From Euryarchaeota archaeon UBA229 (GTDB taxonomy: Archaea; Thermoplasmatota; Poseidoniia; Poseidoniales; Poseidoniaceae), in the NCBI GenBank assembly GCA_002505355.1, contig DAUW01000131.1:1-44644 (forward strand): DNA of 44,644 nt, in the 5' to 3' direction. The translations under genes were made by a program, and so were the position numbers. Shown in pieces: positions 15,350 to 23,104 of this stretch. Each line of letters starts with the position of its first letter. Position 1 is the stretch's first letter. The notes below the pieces were generated by a model that was not told the origin of the DNA, did no database searches, and saw only the letters and a program-made list of their open reading frames with translations.

Positions 15350-15431
15350 CGCCGAGAGAGGGATTTGAACCCCCGTGTCTTACGACAGTGGATTTCGAAT
15401 CCACCGCAATACCGGGCTATGCGATCTCGGC
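15350..15431 (-). tRNA. tRNA-Ser, anticodon CGA
   Basis: On the minus strand an 82-base cloverleaf can be drawn. The acceptor GCCGAGA pairs with TCTCGGC, with a G discriminator at 15350. The anticodon stem GTGGA/TCCAC holds loop TTCGAAA with anticodon CGA (Ser UCG). A long variable arm TGTC-GTAA-GACA marks a class II tRNA. The T arm is GGGGG-TTCAAAT-CCCTC with one G-U pair. CCA is not encoded and there is no intron. Confidence 0.93.
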
Positions 15432-15483
15432 CTGTCTCAGCCTTTAGCGCCATAGTGATAAGCATGATGCTGTAGGGTAGATT

Positions 15484-15684
15484 ATGCTGATTCGGTTTCA
15501 CGGGCGCGATTATGATATTAGTCATAACTTCGAGAATAAGGTAAAACTTCGCGACGCCCTGGTTGAATGTCAAATATTACCGTCAACTGTAGTGGTTAGC
15601 TATCAGGACCAAATCCTGCCGCTATCAACGGTGATTAGCAACGACATTGAATTGTTAGTCACCACTGTTTCATCTGGCGGCTGA
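15484..15684 (+). CDS. Ubiquitin-like sulfur carrier (ThiS/MoaD/SAMP-like), ending Gly-Gly
   Basis: A 66-residue beta-grasp protein. The pattern MLIRFHGRDYDI, VKLRDALVECQI, STVVVSYQDQILPLSTVI and NDIELLVTTVSSGG matches ThiS/MoaD/SAMP proteins, with the exposed C-terminal Gly-Gly that is adenylated by an E1-like enzyme. Possible roles are sulfur donation for tRNA thiolation or thiamine/molybdopterin, or protein tagging. No E1 or tRNA thiolase is adjacent; moaA at 29 kb makes a molybdopterin role possible, but the missing context does not decide. The last Gly codon and stop directly abut the stop of the convergent nuclease gene at 15685. Confidence 0.82.
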   Translation: MLIRFHGRDYDISHNFENKVKLRDALVECQILPSTVVVSYQDQILPLSTVISNDIELLVTTVSSGG

Positions 15685-17544
15685 TTAGCCGATTATGTCC
15701 ATTCTAGTATTTCTGCCCACCTGTCCGCGTAATTGATTTGCCCACGCATCCAATTCAAGATTTGACAATAGCACGTAGTCACCTTCTTGAGCCATGTCGA
15801 ATTGATGGCCCCAATCGTTAGCCCAACCAGAAATCTTGATTGATTGTTCGCGATCATAAATCACCAGTCCCTTACGACGCCACTCACGGCCATTTCTACC
15901 GATACCCGATCGCTCGAATTTGTAGGCAAGTTTACCGATGATATCCCACCTTGCTCTAAAATCAAGTAAGGTGTCAGGGTAATTATCCTTATTTCCTGCT
16001 GCCAATATCCTACTCAAAGGATCGATTTTTATGGTTAACTCTCCTTTATAATTTGCAGTTATAATTGCATTATCAAAGTAAATTAAATCATTTTTTGCTA
16101 AACCCAATGGGTACGTCAGTCCACCGTTTTGGTATCCCTCAACCTTTATTTCTACGGATGCCCGATATCCATCCTGAATTATTTTTATTTCCGGGGCTTT
16201 TTCGCTGGTATAATTAATTGATTCTATGGTTGCTGCTAGGTTAAACCGCACATTCAATTGGGCGAACGGTACAGCTGAGATTGGTGATATCAAGCCTGGC
16301 AGGTGGTGCTCTAATTTTGGTTCATAGTACGCTAATCCTTCACCACCTTCGCATATTGAGGACCATTCACAGGTATCACAGCGGTTTTGACTTTTTGGTG
16401 CAGCTTTTGCAACCCCCCCCTCACCAAAACCTCTAACCTTTGAAGGCAATGCAGGAAACATTTCTATAGAGAGTTTTTGATTTTTCAATTGGGACCAAAG
16501 TTGCTTAATTTCCGTTTCCATATTTGACATCTCTTTTACTGACGGAGCATTGATTGACTTGATGACATTAGCACCTAAGTACCATATTTCTAGATCTGTT
16601 ACGAATTCCGCTTTGCCATGGGTTACCCACCACAGCATAGCATACATCTTCAGTTGTTCGACATAATCTCCTGAGCGATCACCTACTCCCTTGCTTGCTT
16701 TTATGTCGACAATCTTAATTTTCCCATCCCAACGATAAACTAAGTCATATTCTCCCTGAAACCAATACTCTGGATGAATTGCATTCATACTAAACTGACC
16801 CGACTCCGGCTCGACAAACCAAGGTCGAGCGATTTCCCACGCTTCACACAGGGTTATGTCACCCTCACTTGCCAGTGGATGATTGCCATTAAATTCGTAG
16901 CCATAGCCATCAGGTGCTGGCCAATACTCGCGCTGGCCAGAACGCCAATTATCTAAAACAGACTCATCTATTGTTCTGAAGCATCGGTCCACCTCCGACA
17001 AATGGAATGAGATGGCATTGCAACACATCTCTAAGCAATAATCAAAACTGACATCTGACCAGTCGCCCGACTTTCTTTCTTGCCTTTCCCAATCTTTACG
17101 GACATAATCTAACGAAGCCTCAAGATGAATTCGCAGCCTTGATTTAGCCCAATCCTCGAGTTCATCAATTGTGTTTGGCAAATGGCTATCGCTGCGCGGA
17201 ATTATTCTATTTGCAGGCCAAACGTCCTCTGGTTTTCTCGAAGGTCTGCCATCGTCTGAGATTGGTATGTTAGATAGTATGGTCCCCGATGCTGATGACA
17301 AGAGTAGTTTTGGTGACTCCTTAAGGGTTCTACATATCGCCTCCTCTACCGCTCTGCCAACATACAAAACCGGGATTTGTTTAATTTTTAATTTGAGGGC
17401 TTTTTCATAAAACCATAGCCTACTACATGAATTGTACGAATTTACTTGACTTGCAGATAACCGATTGTATGGACCTACAGTATCATGTTCGGTAGCTACA
17501 TCAGTAACCGGCATGGGGTAATGTTGATGCTTTACCCATTTCAA
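15685..17544 (-). CDS. PD-(D/E)XK (RecB/Cas4-like) nuclease with Fe-S cysteines and C-terminal OB-like region, copy B
   Basis: A 619-residue predicted nuclease. The RecB-type core is seen as GEYDLVYRWDGKIKIVDIKA (Glu265, Asp267, then Asp280-x-Lys282) and a QLKMYAMLWW motif with Gln297. Cys40 in NSYNSCSRLWFYEK and Cys389, 392 and 398 (CDTCEWSSIC) fit the four-Cys Fe-S arrangement of Cas4/AddB nucleases. The last ~200 residues are beta-rich, probably one or two OB folds. It shares CEAWEIARPW and the core with its tandem neighbour, so the two are paralogs. The start TTG 17544 follows AAGGTAGAA; ATG 17514 is an alternative. It stands 7 bases after copy A. A G8 run lies before the Cys cluster. Confidence 0.82.
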   Translation of the reverse strand: MKWVKHQHYPMPVTDVATEHDTVGPYNRLSASQVNSYNSCSRLWFYEKALKLKIKQIPVLYVGRAVEEAICRTLKESPKLLLSSASGTILSNIPISDDGRPSRKPEDVWPANRIIPRSDSHLPNTIDELEDWAKSRLRIHLEASLDYVRKDWERQERKSGDWSDVSFDYCLEMCCNAISFHLSEVDRCFRTIDESVLDNWRSGQREYWPAPDGYGYEFNGNHPLASEGDITLCEAWEIARPWFVEPESGQFSMNAIHPEYWFQGEYDLVYRWDGKIKIVDIKASKGVGDRSGDYVEQLKMYAMLWWVTHGKAEFVTDLEIWYLGANVIKSINAPSVKEMSNMETEIKQLWSQLKNQKLSIEMFPALPSKVRGFGEGGVAKAAPKSQNRCDTCEWSSICEGGEGLAYYEPKLEHHLPGLISPISAVPFAQLNVRFNLAATIESINYTSEKAPEIKIIQDGYRASVEIKVEGYQNGGLTYPLGLAKNDLIYFDNAIITANYKGELTIKIDPLSRILAAGNKDNYPDTLLDFRARWDIIGKLAYKFERSGIGRNGREWRRKGLVIYDREQSIKISGWANDWGHQFDMAQEGDYVLLSNLELDAWANQLRGQVGRNTRMDIIG

Positions 17545-17551
17545 TTCTACC

Positions 17552-19282
17552 TTATGAAATTTTGATTATGCGTGTTGACCGTTGATCAATTCTTAATTGA
17601 GGTAAGCCAGAGCGCCAACCCAATTCTGCTGAGATTATTTTTATACGATCCTCAACCATGAGTTCAAGCAAATTTGATGTTATACTGGATCCAAATGCTA
17701 CAACTTCAGCGATATGGTCGCCGTCCCAAATATGTATACTTAGCATAGACCACGGCTTTTCGTCTAATCTAACACCTTCTCTATGGTCTATAGATACTAT
17801 CACTCCTTCAACGTTGGCTCTTGTCCGCATCAATCCAATGCGAGTTAGTTTGAGCTCCTCAATCTCAGATAAGGATTCTGATTTTGAGGGAATTATAGTG
17901 CTCTTACTATCTAGGTAAAGCCGAGGGTTGCCACGCCATACACCAGGTAAAGCATTGATAATTATGACCTCTCCATCGCTTTGATTATGGAGAGTAGGAA
18001 AAGCGTTTGGTTCGCTTTCCTCTACGGTTACTTGAGACCCGGAGACGCTAACCATGGCACCAAGAACCGGTTCAGCGTAATGGTTGGGCAATGGACCCCA
18101 TTGACCGGTAAACCTCCCTTTGACATTTATTCTTGCTTGAATTTCTCCTATTTTTTGGCTTGGGGGGGAGATCTCGAATTTAATTTTGTCTAGCTTTTGT
18201 AAATACTCAGAATCTTGCTCGATGCCCAGTTCACCATAGGTACACCAGAAGCATCCTGCAGATTTTGTGCAAGGTTTTGGATAACTGCCTGGGAATTTTA
18301 CCGGACCCTCACCGAGGCCCAACATATTTTGATGTAGGTCCTTGTATCTACTACCGAGTTTATTCATCTGTTGAGTATTTGGCACCTCAAATTGTACTCT
18401 GTCCGGACCATCTAGATACCAGCCTTCTATGCCATCAACAAGTTGTTTGCTATGTGTTTCATACCAAAGCCATGCATAAAATGTCAATTGATGAATTAAG
18501 GATTCAGCGAATTTTGATGATGGGTTACCTGACTTAATATCGATTAGTCTTATCCTTCCATCCCATCTGATGACTAAATCAAGTTCTCCAGCAGCCCACC
18601 CATCTGGATGAAACATCCTTTGCGGTTGGTGAACTCTTGGATCTTTAATCCACGGCCTAGCTATCTCCCATGCTTCGCACCAAGTTACTGGTTTACCATT
18701 ATCTTCCCAAGTAAAAGGTTCATCTTCAGCCCAAGTGCGCAAGCCAAAATTCCTAACCTTATCTGGTATCGGGAATTTTGGCTCATCGCCCCAAGCAGGG
18801 CTAGGAATATCATACGGCTGTCGCTGAGCCCTGAAAGTCTCTAAATATGGCCCGCCGCCAGAATGGTAGCAGGCTTCAACCTCTTGTAAAAATAGGTCTA
18901 AACCATTTTTTATCTTTCGAGACAGTTCCTCAACCTCGACATTATCCCAGTCATTTCCGTCTCTGCGCCAGAGCACCGCATCCCATTTCCTCTTGCCAGC
19001 AGTGAAGCAGCGTTCTGCCTCTAAATCTGCTAAGTTAAAGCACCAATTTCTCAAAGCCTCAAGAGAATCGATATCTGATGGTCGCCTCATCAAAACCGAG
19101 CAAAGTGAGTCCTCAATTACAATCCCCAAAACCTGTGCTATCGATTTTGGACTTGACAGACCTAACTTACTTGACAGAAAGAATTGTTTCTCGCATCGCA
19201 GGAACTTTGTTAATGACGATGCCGACAATCTAGTTCTCGTCCTGCTTAGTGGACCTCCTGATGGCGGCGTTCCAAATGGCAT
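17552..19282 (-). CDS. PD-(D/E)XK (RecB/Cas4-like) nuclease with Fe-S cysteines and C-terminal OB-like region, copy A
   Basis: A 576-residue predicted nuclease, paralog of the next gene. Core: GELDLVIRWDGRIRLIDIKS (Glu233, Asp235, Asp248-x-Lys250) and HQLTFYAWLW with Gln265. Cys30 (KFLRCEKQFF) and Cys338, 344 and 347 (CTKSAGCFWC) could hold an Fe-S cluster, although the C-terminal spacing (x5, x2) is the mirror of copy B (x2, x5). The final ~100 residues (VEGVIVSIDHREG, SIHIWDGDHIAEVVAFG) read like an OB fold. ATG 19282 follows GGTGATAGT, which begins within the ABCE1 stop codon, so it is coupled to ABCE1. No helicase (RecD/AddA) is adjacent. DNA repair or 5' end processing is plausible; the substrate is unknown. 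Confidence 0.82.
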   Translation of the reverse strand: MPFGTPPSGGPLSRTRTRLSASSLTKFLRCEKQFFLSSKLGLSSPKSIAQVLGIVIEDSLCSVLMRRPSDIDSLEALRNWCFNLADLEAERCFTAGKRKWDAVLWRRDGNDWDNVEVEELSRKIKNGLDLFLQEVEACYHSGGGPYLETFRAQRQPYDIPSPAWGDEPKFPIPDKVRNFGLRTWAEDEPFTWEDNGKPVTWCEAWEIARPWIKDPRVHQPQRMFHPDGWAAGELDLVIRWDGRIRLIDIKSGNPSSKFAESLIHQLTFYAWLWYETHSKQLVDGIEGWYLDGPDRVQFEVPNTQQMNKLGSRYKDLHQNMLGLGEGPVKFPGSYPKPCTKSAGCFWCTYGELGIEQDSEYLQKLDKIKFEISPPSQKIGEIQARINVKGRFTGQWGPLPNHYAEPVLGAMVSVSGSQVTVEESEPNAFPTLHNQSDGEVIIINALPGVWRGNPRLYLDSKSTIIPSKSESLSEIEELKLTRIGLMRTRANVEGVIVSIDHREGVRLDEKPWSMLSIHIWDGDHIAEVVAFGSSITSNLLELMVEDRIKIISAELGWRSGLPQLRIDQRSTRIIKIS

Positions 19283-19290
19283 ACTATCAC

Positions 19291-21063
19291 CTACTTTGAT
19301 TCGAATGAGTAATAATCACCAGAACTTTGTTGCTCCCTATCCTTACGACTCTCCGGTTTGTTTATCCGCGGGCGCTTGGAATCGTGATCCCTCCTGAAAG
19401 TGATATTGACTTGGTGTAAAAATTTGTTCATACCATCACGCAGTGGGTATGGACCAGTTGCTCTACCATGTTGACCGCCTTCGCCATCAAACACCATCAA
19501 TGAATCGCTTAGAATATCAATGAAGTAAACATCGTGATCAATGACAAGAGCCGATTTCTCATTAGCCTCCATGGTTCGACGAATTGCTTTGGCGGCTTCC
19601 ATTCGGGCATTTGCATCTAAGTGGGCAGAAGGTTCGTCTAAGAGATACAAGTCTGCTTCTCTACCTAGACATATCGCAATTGAGACAGCTTGTCTTTCAC
19701 CACCTGACAATTTTTTCACGCGCTTTGGTAACAGTTGGTCAACACCAAGTGCCTTGATTACGTTGACATTAAATTCACCACTACGCCACTTTGCTCCCAG
19801 TTCACTGTCCAGCCATAACTGAACACTACAGTCCATATCAACATCGATATGCTGGGGCTTGTAGGAAACTGTTGGTTTGTTTTCGACCCAACCCTCATCA
19901 TAATCAAGTAAACCGGCAATTATCTTCATCATCGTTGACTTTCCGGTGCCGTTGGGGCCAACAACACCAACGACCTCGCCTCTGTGTAAAGCGCCTTTTT
20001 CAGCACTGAATGTAAAATCACCAAGGGTCTTCTGTAAATCAGCCCATGAAATTATTTGGTTACCTGATAAATTGCTTCTATCCCTGTGCAATAGGAATTT
20101 TATCGGCTTGCTCCTAATCCTAACATTTTGTTCCGGTAGATATCCATCCAAATACGCATTTATTGCCTGTCGTGTTGTTCGGGCTGGCGTGAAAACACCA
20201 AATGCACCTTTTTTGCCGTAGACAATGTGAACCAAATCTGCCAGTACATCCAATACCGCTAGATCGTGTTCAATGACAATTACTCGTTTTGTTTCCGATA
20301 ATTTTTGAATAATCTTAACTATTTTCATTCGCTGATAAATGTCCAAATATGATGATGGTTCGTCAAAGAAGTAAACTTCGGCGTCTCTCATCAAGGTGGC
20401 ACAAATTGCCATTCTTTGCAATTCACCGCCCGATAGTTGCTTGACCTTTCGGTCAAGCAAGTGCGCTAAACCTAACTCGTTCGTAATTTCCTCAAAAATA
20501 CCCCGCTCATCTACCTTTGACAACAGCTGGCCGACTGTCCCATCTACCCTCTTTGGAATTTTGTCGACATTCTGTGGCTTTACGGCGACAGTAATTTTCT
20601 GTTCCTTTACAGCAATAAAAAAATCTCTCAGTTCTCCTCTAGGCAGGGTCTCAATTATTTTTTCCAGATCGGGTGACTTATCCTCCCAATCACCCAGATT
20701 TGGCACCATACGACCAGACAGTGCGTTAATCGCGGTGGACTTACCCATCCCATTTGGTCCTAGAATACCGACTACACTGTCCTTTGAAGGGGTCGGTAAT
20801 TTGAACAATCTGAATCCATTAAGGGAGTAGCGATGTACCATATCCGTTTCCAATTCAGCTGGTAGATTGATGATTATAACTGCATCATCAGGGCAATGTT
20901 TTGCCCTTACCACGCATGGGGGGCAAGCACTCTCAAGGATCCTTATCTTATCGCCGTCCACTTGAATACATTCTGCACTACAGGATTTTGACCACTTTTT
21001 TAGGTAATCGAAGGCGTTGCTATTTGGTTTGCAACGATCTTCTATCAGCACCGCAATACGCAA
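19291..21063 (-). CDS. ABCE1 / RNase L inhibitor homologue, with degenerate Fe-S domain
   Basis: ABCE1 is the twin-ATPase that splits ribosomes after termination. Both nucleotide-binding domains are intact: Walker A GPNGMGKST and GPNGTGKST, signatures LSGGELQRM and LSGGERQAV, Walker B EPSSYLD and EPSAHLD; the length of 590 is normal. The N-terminal ferredoxin-like domain starts RIAVLIEDRCKPN and ends KHCPDDAVIIINLP as in the family, but has Cys only at 11, 28, 32, 47, 50 and 57. Of the eight expected cluster ligands, those at the CNLECxxFCP positions and the third Cys of CxxCxxC (here Arg53) are missing. The start is TTG 21063 after GTGAGGG. It is coupled to the two nuclease genes downstream; L10e lies 82 bases upstream. 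Confidence 0.93.
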   Translation of the reverse strand: MRIAVLIEDRCKPNSNAFDYLKKWSKSCSAECIQVDGDKIRILESACPPCVVRAKHCPDDAVIIINLPAELETDMVHRYSLNGFRLFKLPTPSKDSVVGILGPNGMGKSTAINALSGRMVPNLGDWEDKSPDLEKIIETLPRGELRDFFIAVKEQKITVAVKPQNVDKIPKRVDGTVGQLLSKVDERGIFEEITNELGLAHLLDRKVKQLSGGELQRMAICATLMRDAEVYFFDEPSSYLDIYQRMKIVKIIQKLSETKRVIVIEHDLAVLDVLADLVHIVYGKKGAFGVFTPARTTRQAINAYLDGYLPEQNVRIRSKPIKFLLHRDRSNLSGNQIISWADLQKTLGDFTFSAEKGALHRGEVVGVVGPNGTGKSTMMKIIAGLLDYDEGWVENKPTVSYKPQHIDVDMDCSVQLWLDSELGAKWRSGEFNVNVIKALGVDQLLPKRVKKLSGGERQAVSIAICLGREADLYLLDEPSAHLDANARMEAAKAIRRTMEANEKSALVIDHDVYFIDILSDSLMVFDGEGGQHGRATGPYPLRDGMNKFLHQVNITFRRDHDSKRPRINKPESRKDREQQSSGDYYSFESK

Positions 21064-21120
21064 ACTTGTTCCCTCACATTACGCTAGTTGTATTACTCTT
21101 TTCAATGCTCTACACAATCC

Positions 21121-21134
21121 GAGCAAGATTGCTC
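21121..21134. other. Short hairpin GAGCAA-GA-TTGCTC between rpl10e and ABCE1
   Basis: A 6-base inverted repeat starts 12 bases after the rpl10e stop on the minus strand. It may mark the 3' end of the rpl10e message and a separate promoter for ABCE1. Weak evidence. Confidence 0.25.
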
Positions 21135-21145
21135 AGTTAGAACAA

Positions 21146-21685
21146 TCAAATTAGGCCTTTCAGGTGTTCGTGCCCTTTGATTAGTTTGATTGTGCACGGT
21201 GTTGGAAACTTCATGCTTGCTTTTCTCAAAGCATCTCTAGCAGTAAGATAAAATTCTGGATTTACCTGAATCGAGATTACTCTTTGACCACGCCTGACGC
21301 GTGCTGCAGTTCCAACATTCTTACCAAACGCACAGCGCATTCCTTGAGAGACACGGTCAGCTCCGGCGCCGGTTGCTTGTTTATTTTCTCGCAGGACGTG
21401 ATGTGGGTAAGTGTGGACTCGCAAGGCATATCCCATTGTCCCTGCTTCCTTTCTGATGGTTGAGTTCGAGATAACACGTGCGGCCTCAAGCGCAGTGTGT
21501 CTGATTTGACAATCATTGTCAGCAAGCAGTTCGACTACAACGGAAAACTGCCCTGTTTCTGCCGCTCTTCGATTGCCTACATGGAATTGGTGAATTCTGT
21601 TGTTTGGCACACCACCGATATACTTACGACGAGTATAAGCAGGTCCTTTCAATCTTCGGTACATCGATGCGGGTTTACGTGCCAT
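21146..21685 (-). CDS. rpl10e: 50S ribosomal protein L10e (uL16 family)
   Basis: A 179-residue large-subunit protein near the peptidyl-transferase and A-site region. The N terminus MARKPASMYRRLKGPAYTRR with KYIGGVPNNRIHQFHVGN is the L10e signature. YPHHVLRENKQATGAGADRV and SQGMRCAFGK cover the conserved central loop region, and IKLIKGHE lies at the C terminus. ATG 21685 follows GGAGGT by a standard spacing; the frame stays open to ATG 21739, but that extension is not family-like. It is divergent from the membrane-anchored protein at 21.8 kb across 138 bases. Confidence 0.95.
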   Translation of the reverse strand: MARKPASMYRRLKGPAYTRRKYIGGVPNNRIHQFHVGNRRAAETGQFSVVVELLADNDCQIRHTALEAARVISNSTIRKEAGTMGYALRVHTYPHHVLRENKQATGAGADRVSQGMRCAFGKNVGTAARVRRGQRVISIQVNPEFYLTARDALRKASMKFPTPCTIKLIKGHEHLKGLI

Positions 21686-21823
21686 GTTAGACCTCCAAGC
21701 ATTCCTGCGAATCATGTTCCCTTTATGACTTCTCCGCATGATGCTAGACCTATTATGTTAGGAAAATTTACGAGATATGCTGCAAGAATAAAATGCTAGT
21801 TATTCTAACCCAAACCAAAGGGA

Positions 21824-23020
21824 GTGTCTGTTGTGGTATGGCGGAAGATGCTCCAACAAGAATCTGAGCATCAGTGGTTAGCGATTTCGGCATTCTTTGT
21901 TTTCGTGCTAATCGGGGCAATTTTCCTCCGGGGTACGAGTCACTTGCCTGGAATTGACATGACTGATAATGAATTAGGCTTGGAGCACAGGATAATTGAA
22001 TCTGTATACCTAGACAGTAATAATTACGTGGCTTTAGAATACAGTGCTGGAGAGTATAACTTGGTTAGCGTTAACAACGGTGAGCCTGACTATATCCTAG
22101 CAGAAATGACTGATTATGACGAGAGCAGAATTAACAACCTAGAGCTACTAACCAACGATTCGGTGTTGATTGGCAACGCATTAGACAATATGCTGCTACA
22201 TGATGGATTTAGTATCTCACCTTTCACAACAAATTATGGAGACGCCGATTTCCTGACGACAAACATAAAACAGTCCTCAGATGAAGAACAAAATTACCTA
22301 ATGATAACTTTGGAGAGTGACAATAACAGGAGCATAAGAGGTCTAAATTCGAGTGGTATTACCAGCGCAGAAACCCAAAATTTGGCAAATGTAGACTGGG
22401 AGAAAATTCAGCATATATCGAATGATTTGTGGATGCTATCAGGTAGGTATAATCAACCTGCAACTACCGGTGATGAAAGTCCTGCAGCTCCTAATCTGAA
22501 ACCGGTTTGGGCTACTGTTCTCTGGAACGGAGGATACATTGCCCCGATGTTTGAGAAACTACATATCGGAGAATACGGCGAGTACCATTCGATGATTAAT
22601 CTGAATCAAGAAAAAATAATCATTGCCGGAACGCATGAAACAATATTATTCGATTACACAACAGGAAGCGTGGAGAATATCGGCTATTCTAGTGTCTCGG
22701 GCGTTGCAGACAAACATGATAGTGCATGGTTGTTTAATGGTAAGGATTCAAGATCCGTACTGCGTTTTCACGATGAATCCTGGGAAGTAAAATCACTACC
22801 ACACGTTATCCCACTGACTGTGGAAACAACTGGATTTGATGGTGAAACGATTTATTTACACGGGATAGATGATAACGGGGCTGCCAAGGTCATGACCTTT
22901 GACACTACAGCAGTAGGTTCTATAGAATCTGGAAGTGGTTTTATTAATCTCGCCTTCATCATAATTTCGCTAGTAATGTTTGCCGTTATGACGGTAAACA
23001 TATCCGATAAATTCCGCTAG
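21824..23020 (+). CDS. Membrane-anchored extracellular protein of unknown function
   Basis: The family is not recognised. The 398 residues have a hydrophobic N-terminal helix (WLAISAFFVFVLIGAIFLRG, about 18-37) and a C-terminal helix (FINLAFIIISLVMFAVMTV). The long middle part is polar, acidic and beta-rich (ALEYSAGEYNLVSVNNGEP, IIIAGTHETILFDYTTGSV), suggesting a propeller-like fold held outside the cell between two membrane helices. The start may be GTG 21824, directly after AAAGGGA, or ATG 21848. Codon use and acidity resemble the anchored protein at 2.6-3.8 kb. It stands alone between rpl10e and mutS. Confidence 0.55.
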   Translation: MSVVVWRKMLQQESEHQWLAISAFFVFVLIGAIFLRGTSHLPGIDMTDNELGLEHRIIESVYLDSNNYVALEYSAGEYNLVSVNNGEPDYILAEMTDYDESRINNLELLTNDSVLIGNALDNMLLHDGFSISPFTTNYGDADFLTTNIKQSSDEEQNYLMITLESDNNRSIRGLNSSGITSAETQNLANVDWEKIQHISNDLWMLSGRYNQPATTGDESPAAPNLKPVWATVLWNGGYIAPMFEKLHIGEYGEYHSMINLNQEKIIIAGTHETILFDYTTGSVENIGYSSVSGVADKHDSAWLFNGKDSRSVLRFHDESWEVKSLPHVIPLTVETTGFDGETIYLHGIDDNGAAKVMTFDTTAVGSIESGSGFINLAFIIISLVMFAVMTVNISDKFR

Positions 23021-23104
23021 GCATTATCATGACAACATGTCTTTTATTGTTGAGTTGTTGACAACCTTCATTTGCTGTGCTCATTGACCATCTACCCCTG
23101 CGGT

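Noticed and set aside
21686..21739. N-terminal extension of L10e by 18 residues
   Set aside because: Family proteins begin at the MARKPASMYRRL start, which has GGAGGT in the right place.
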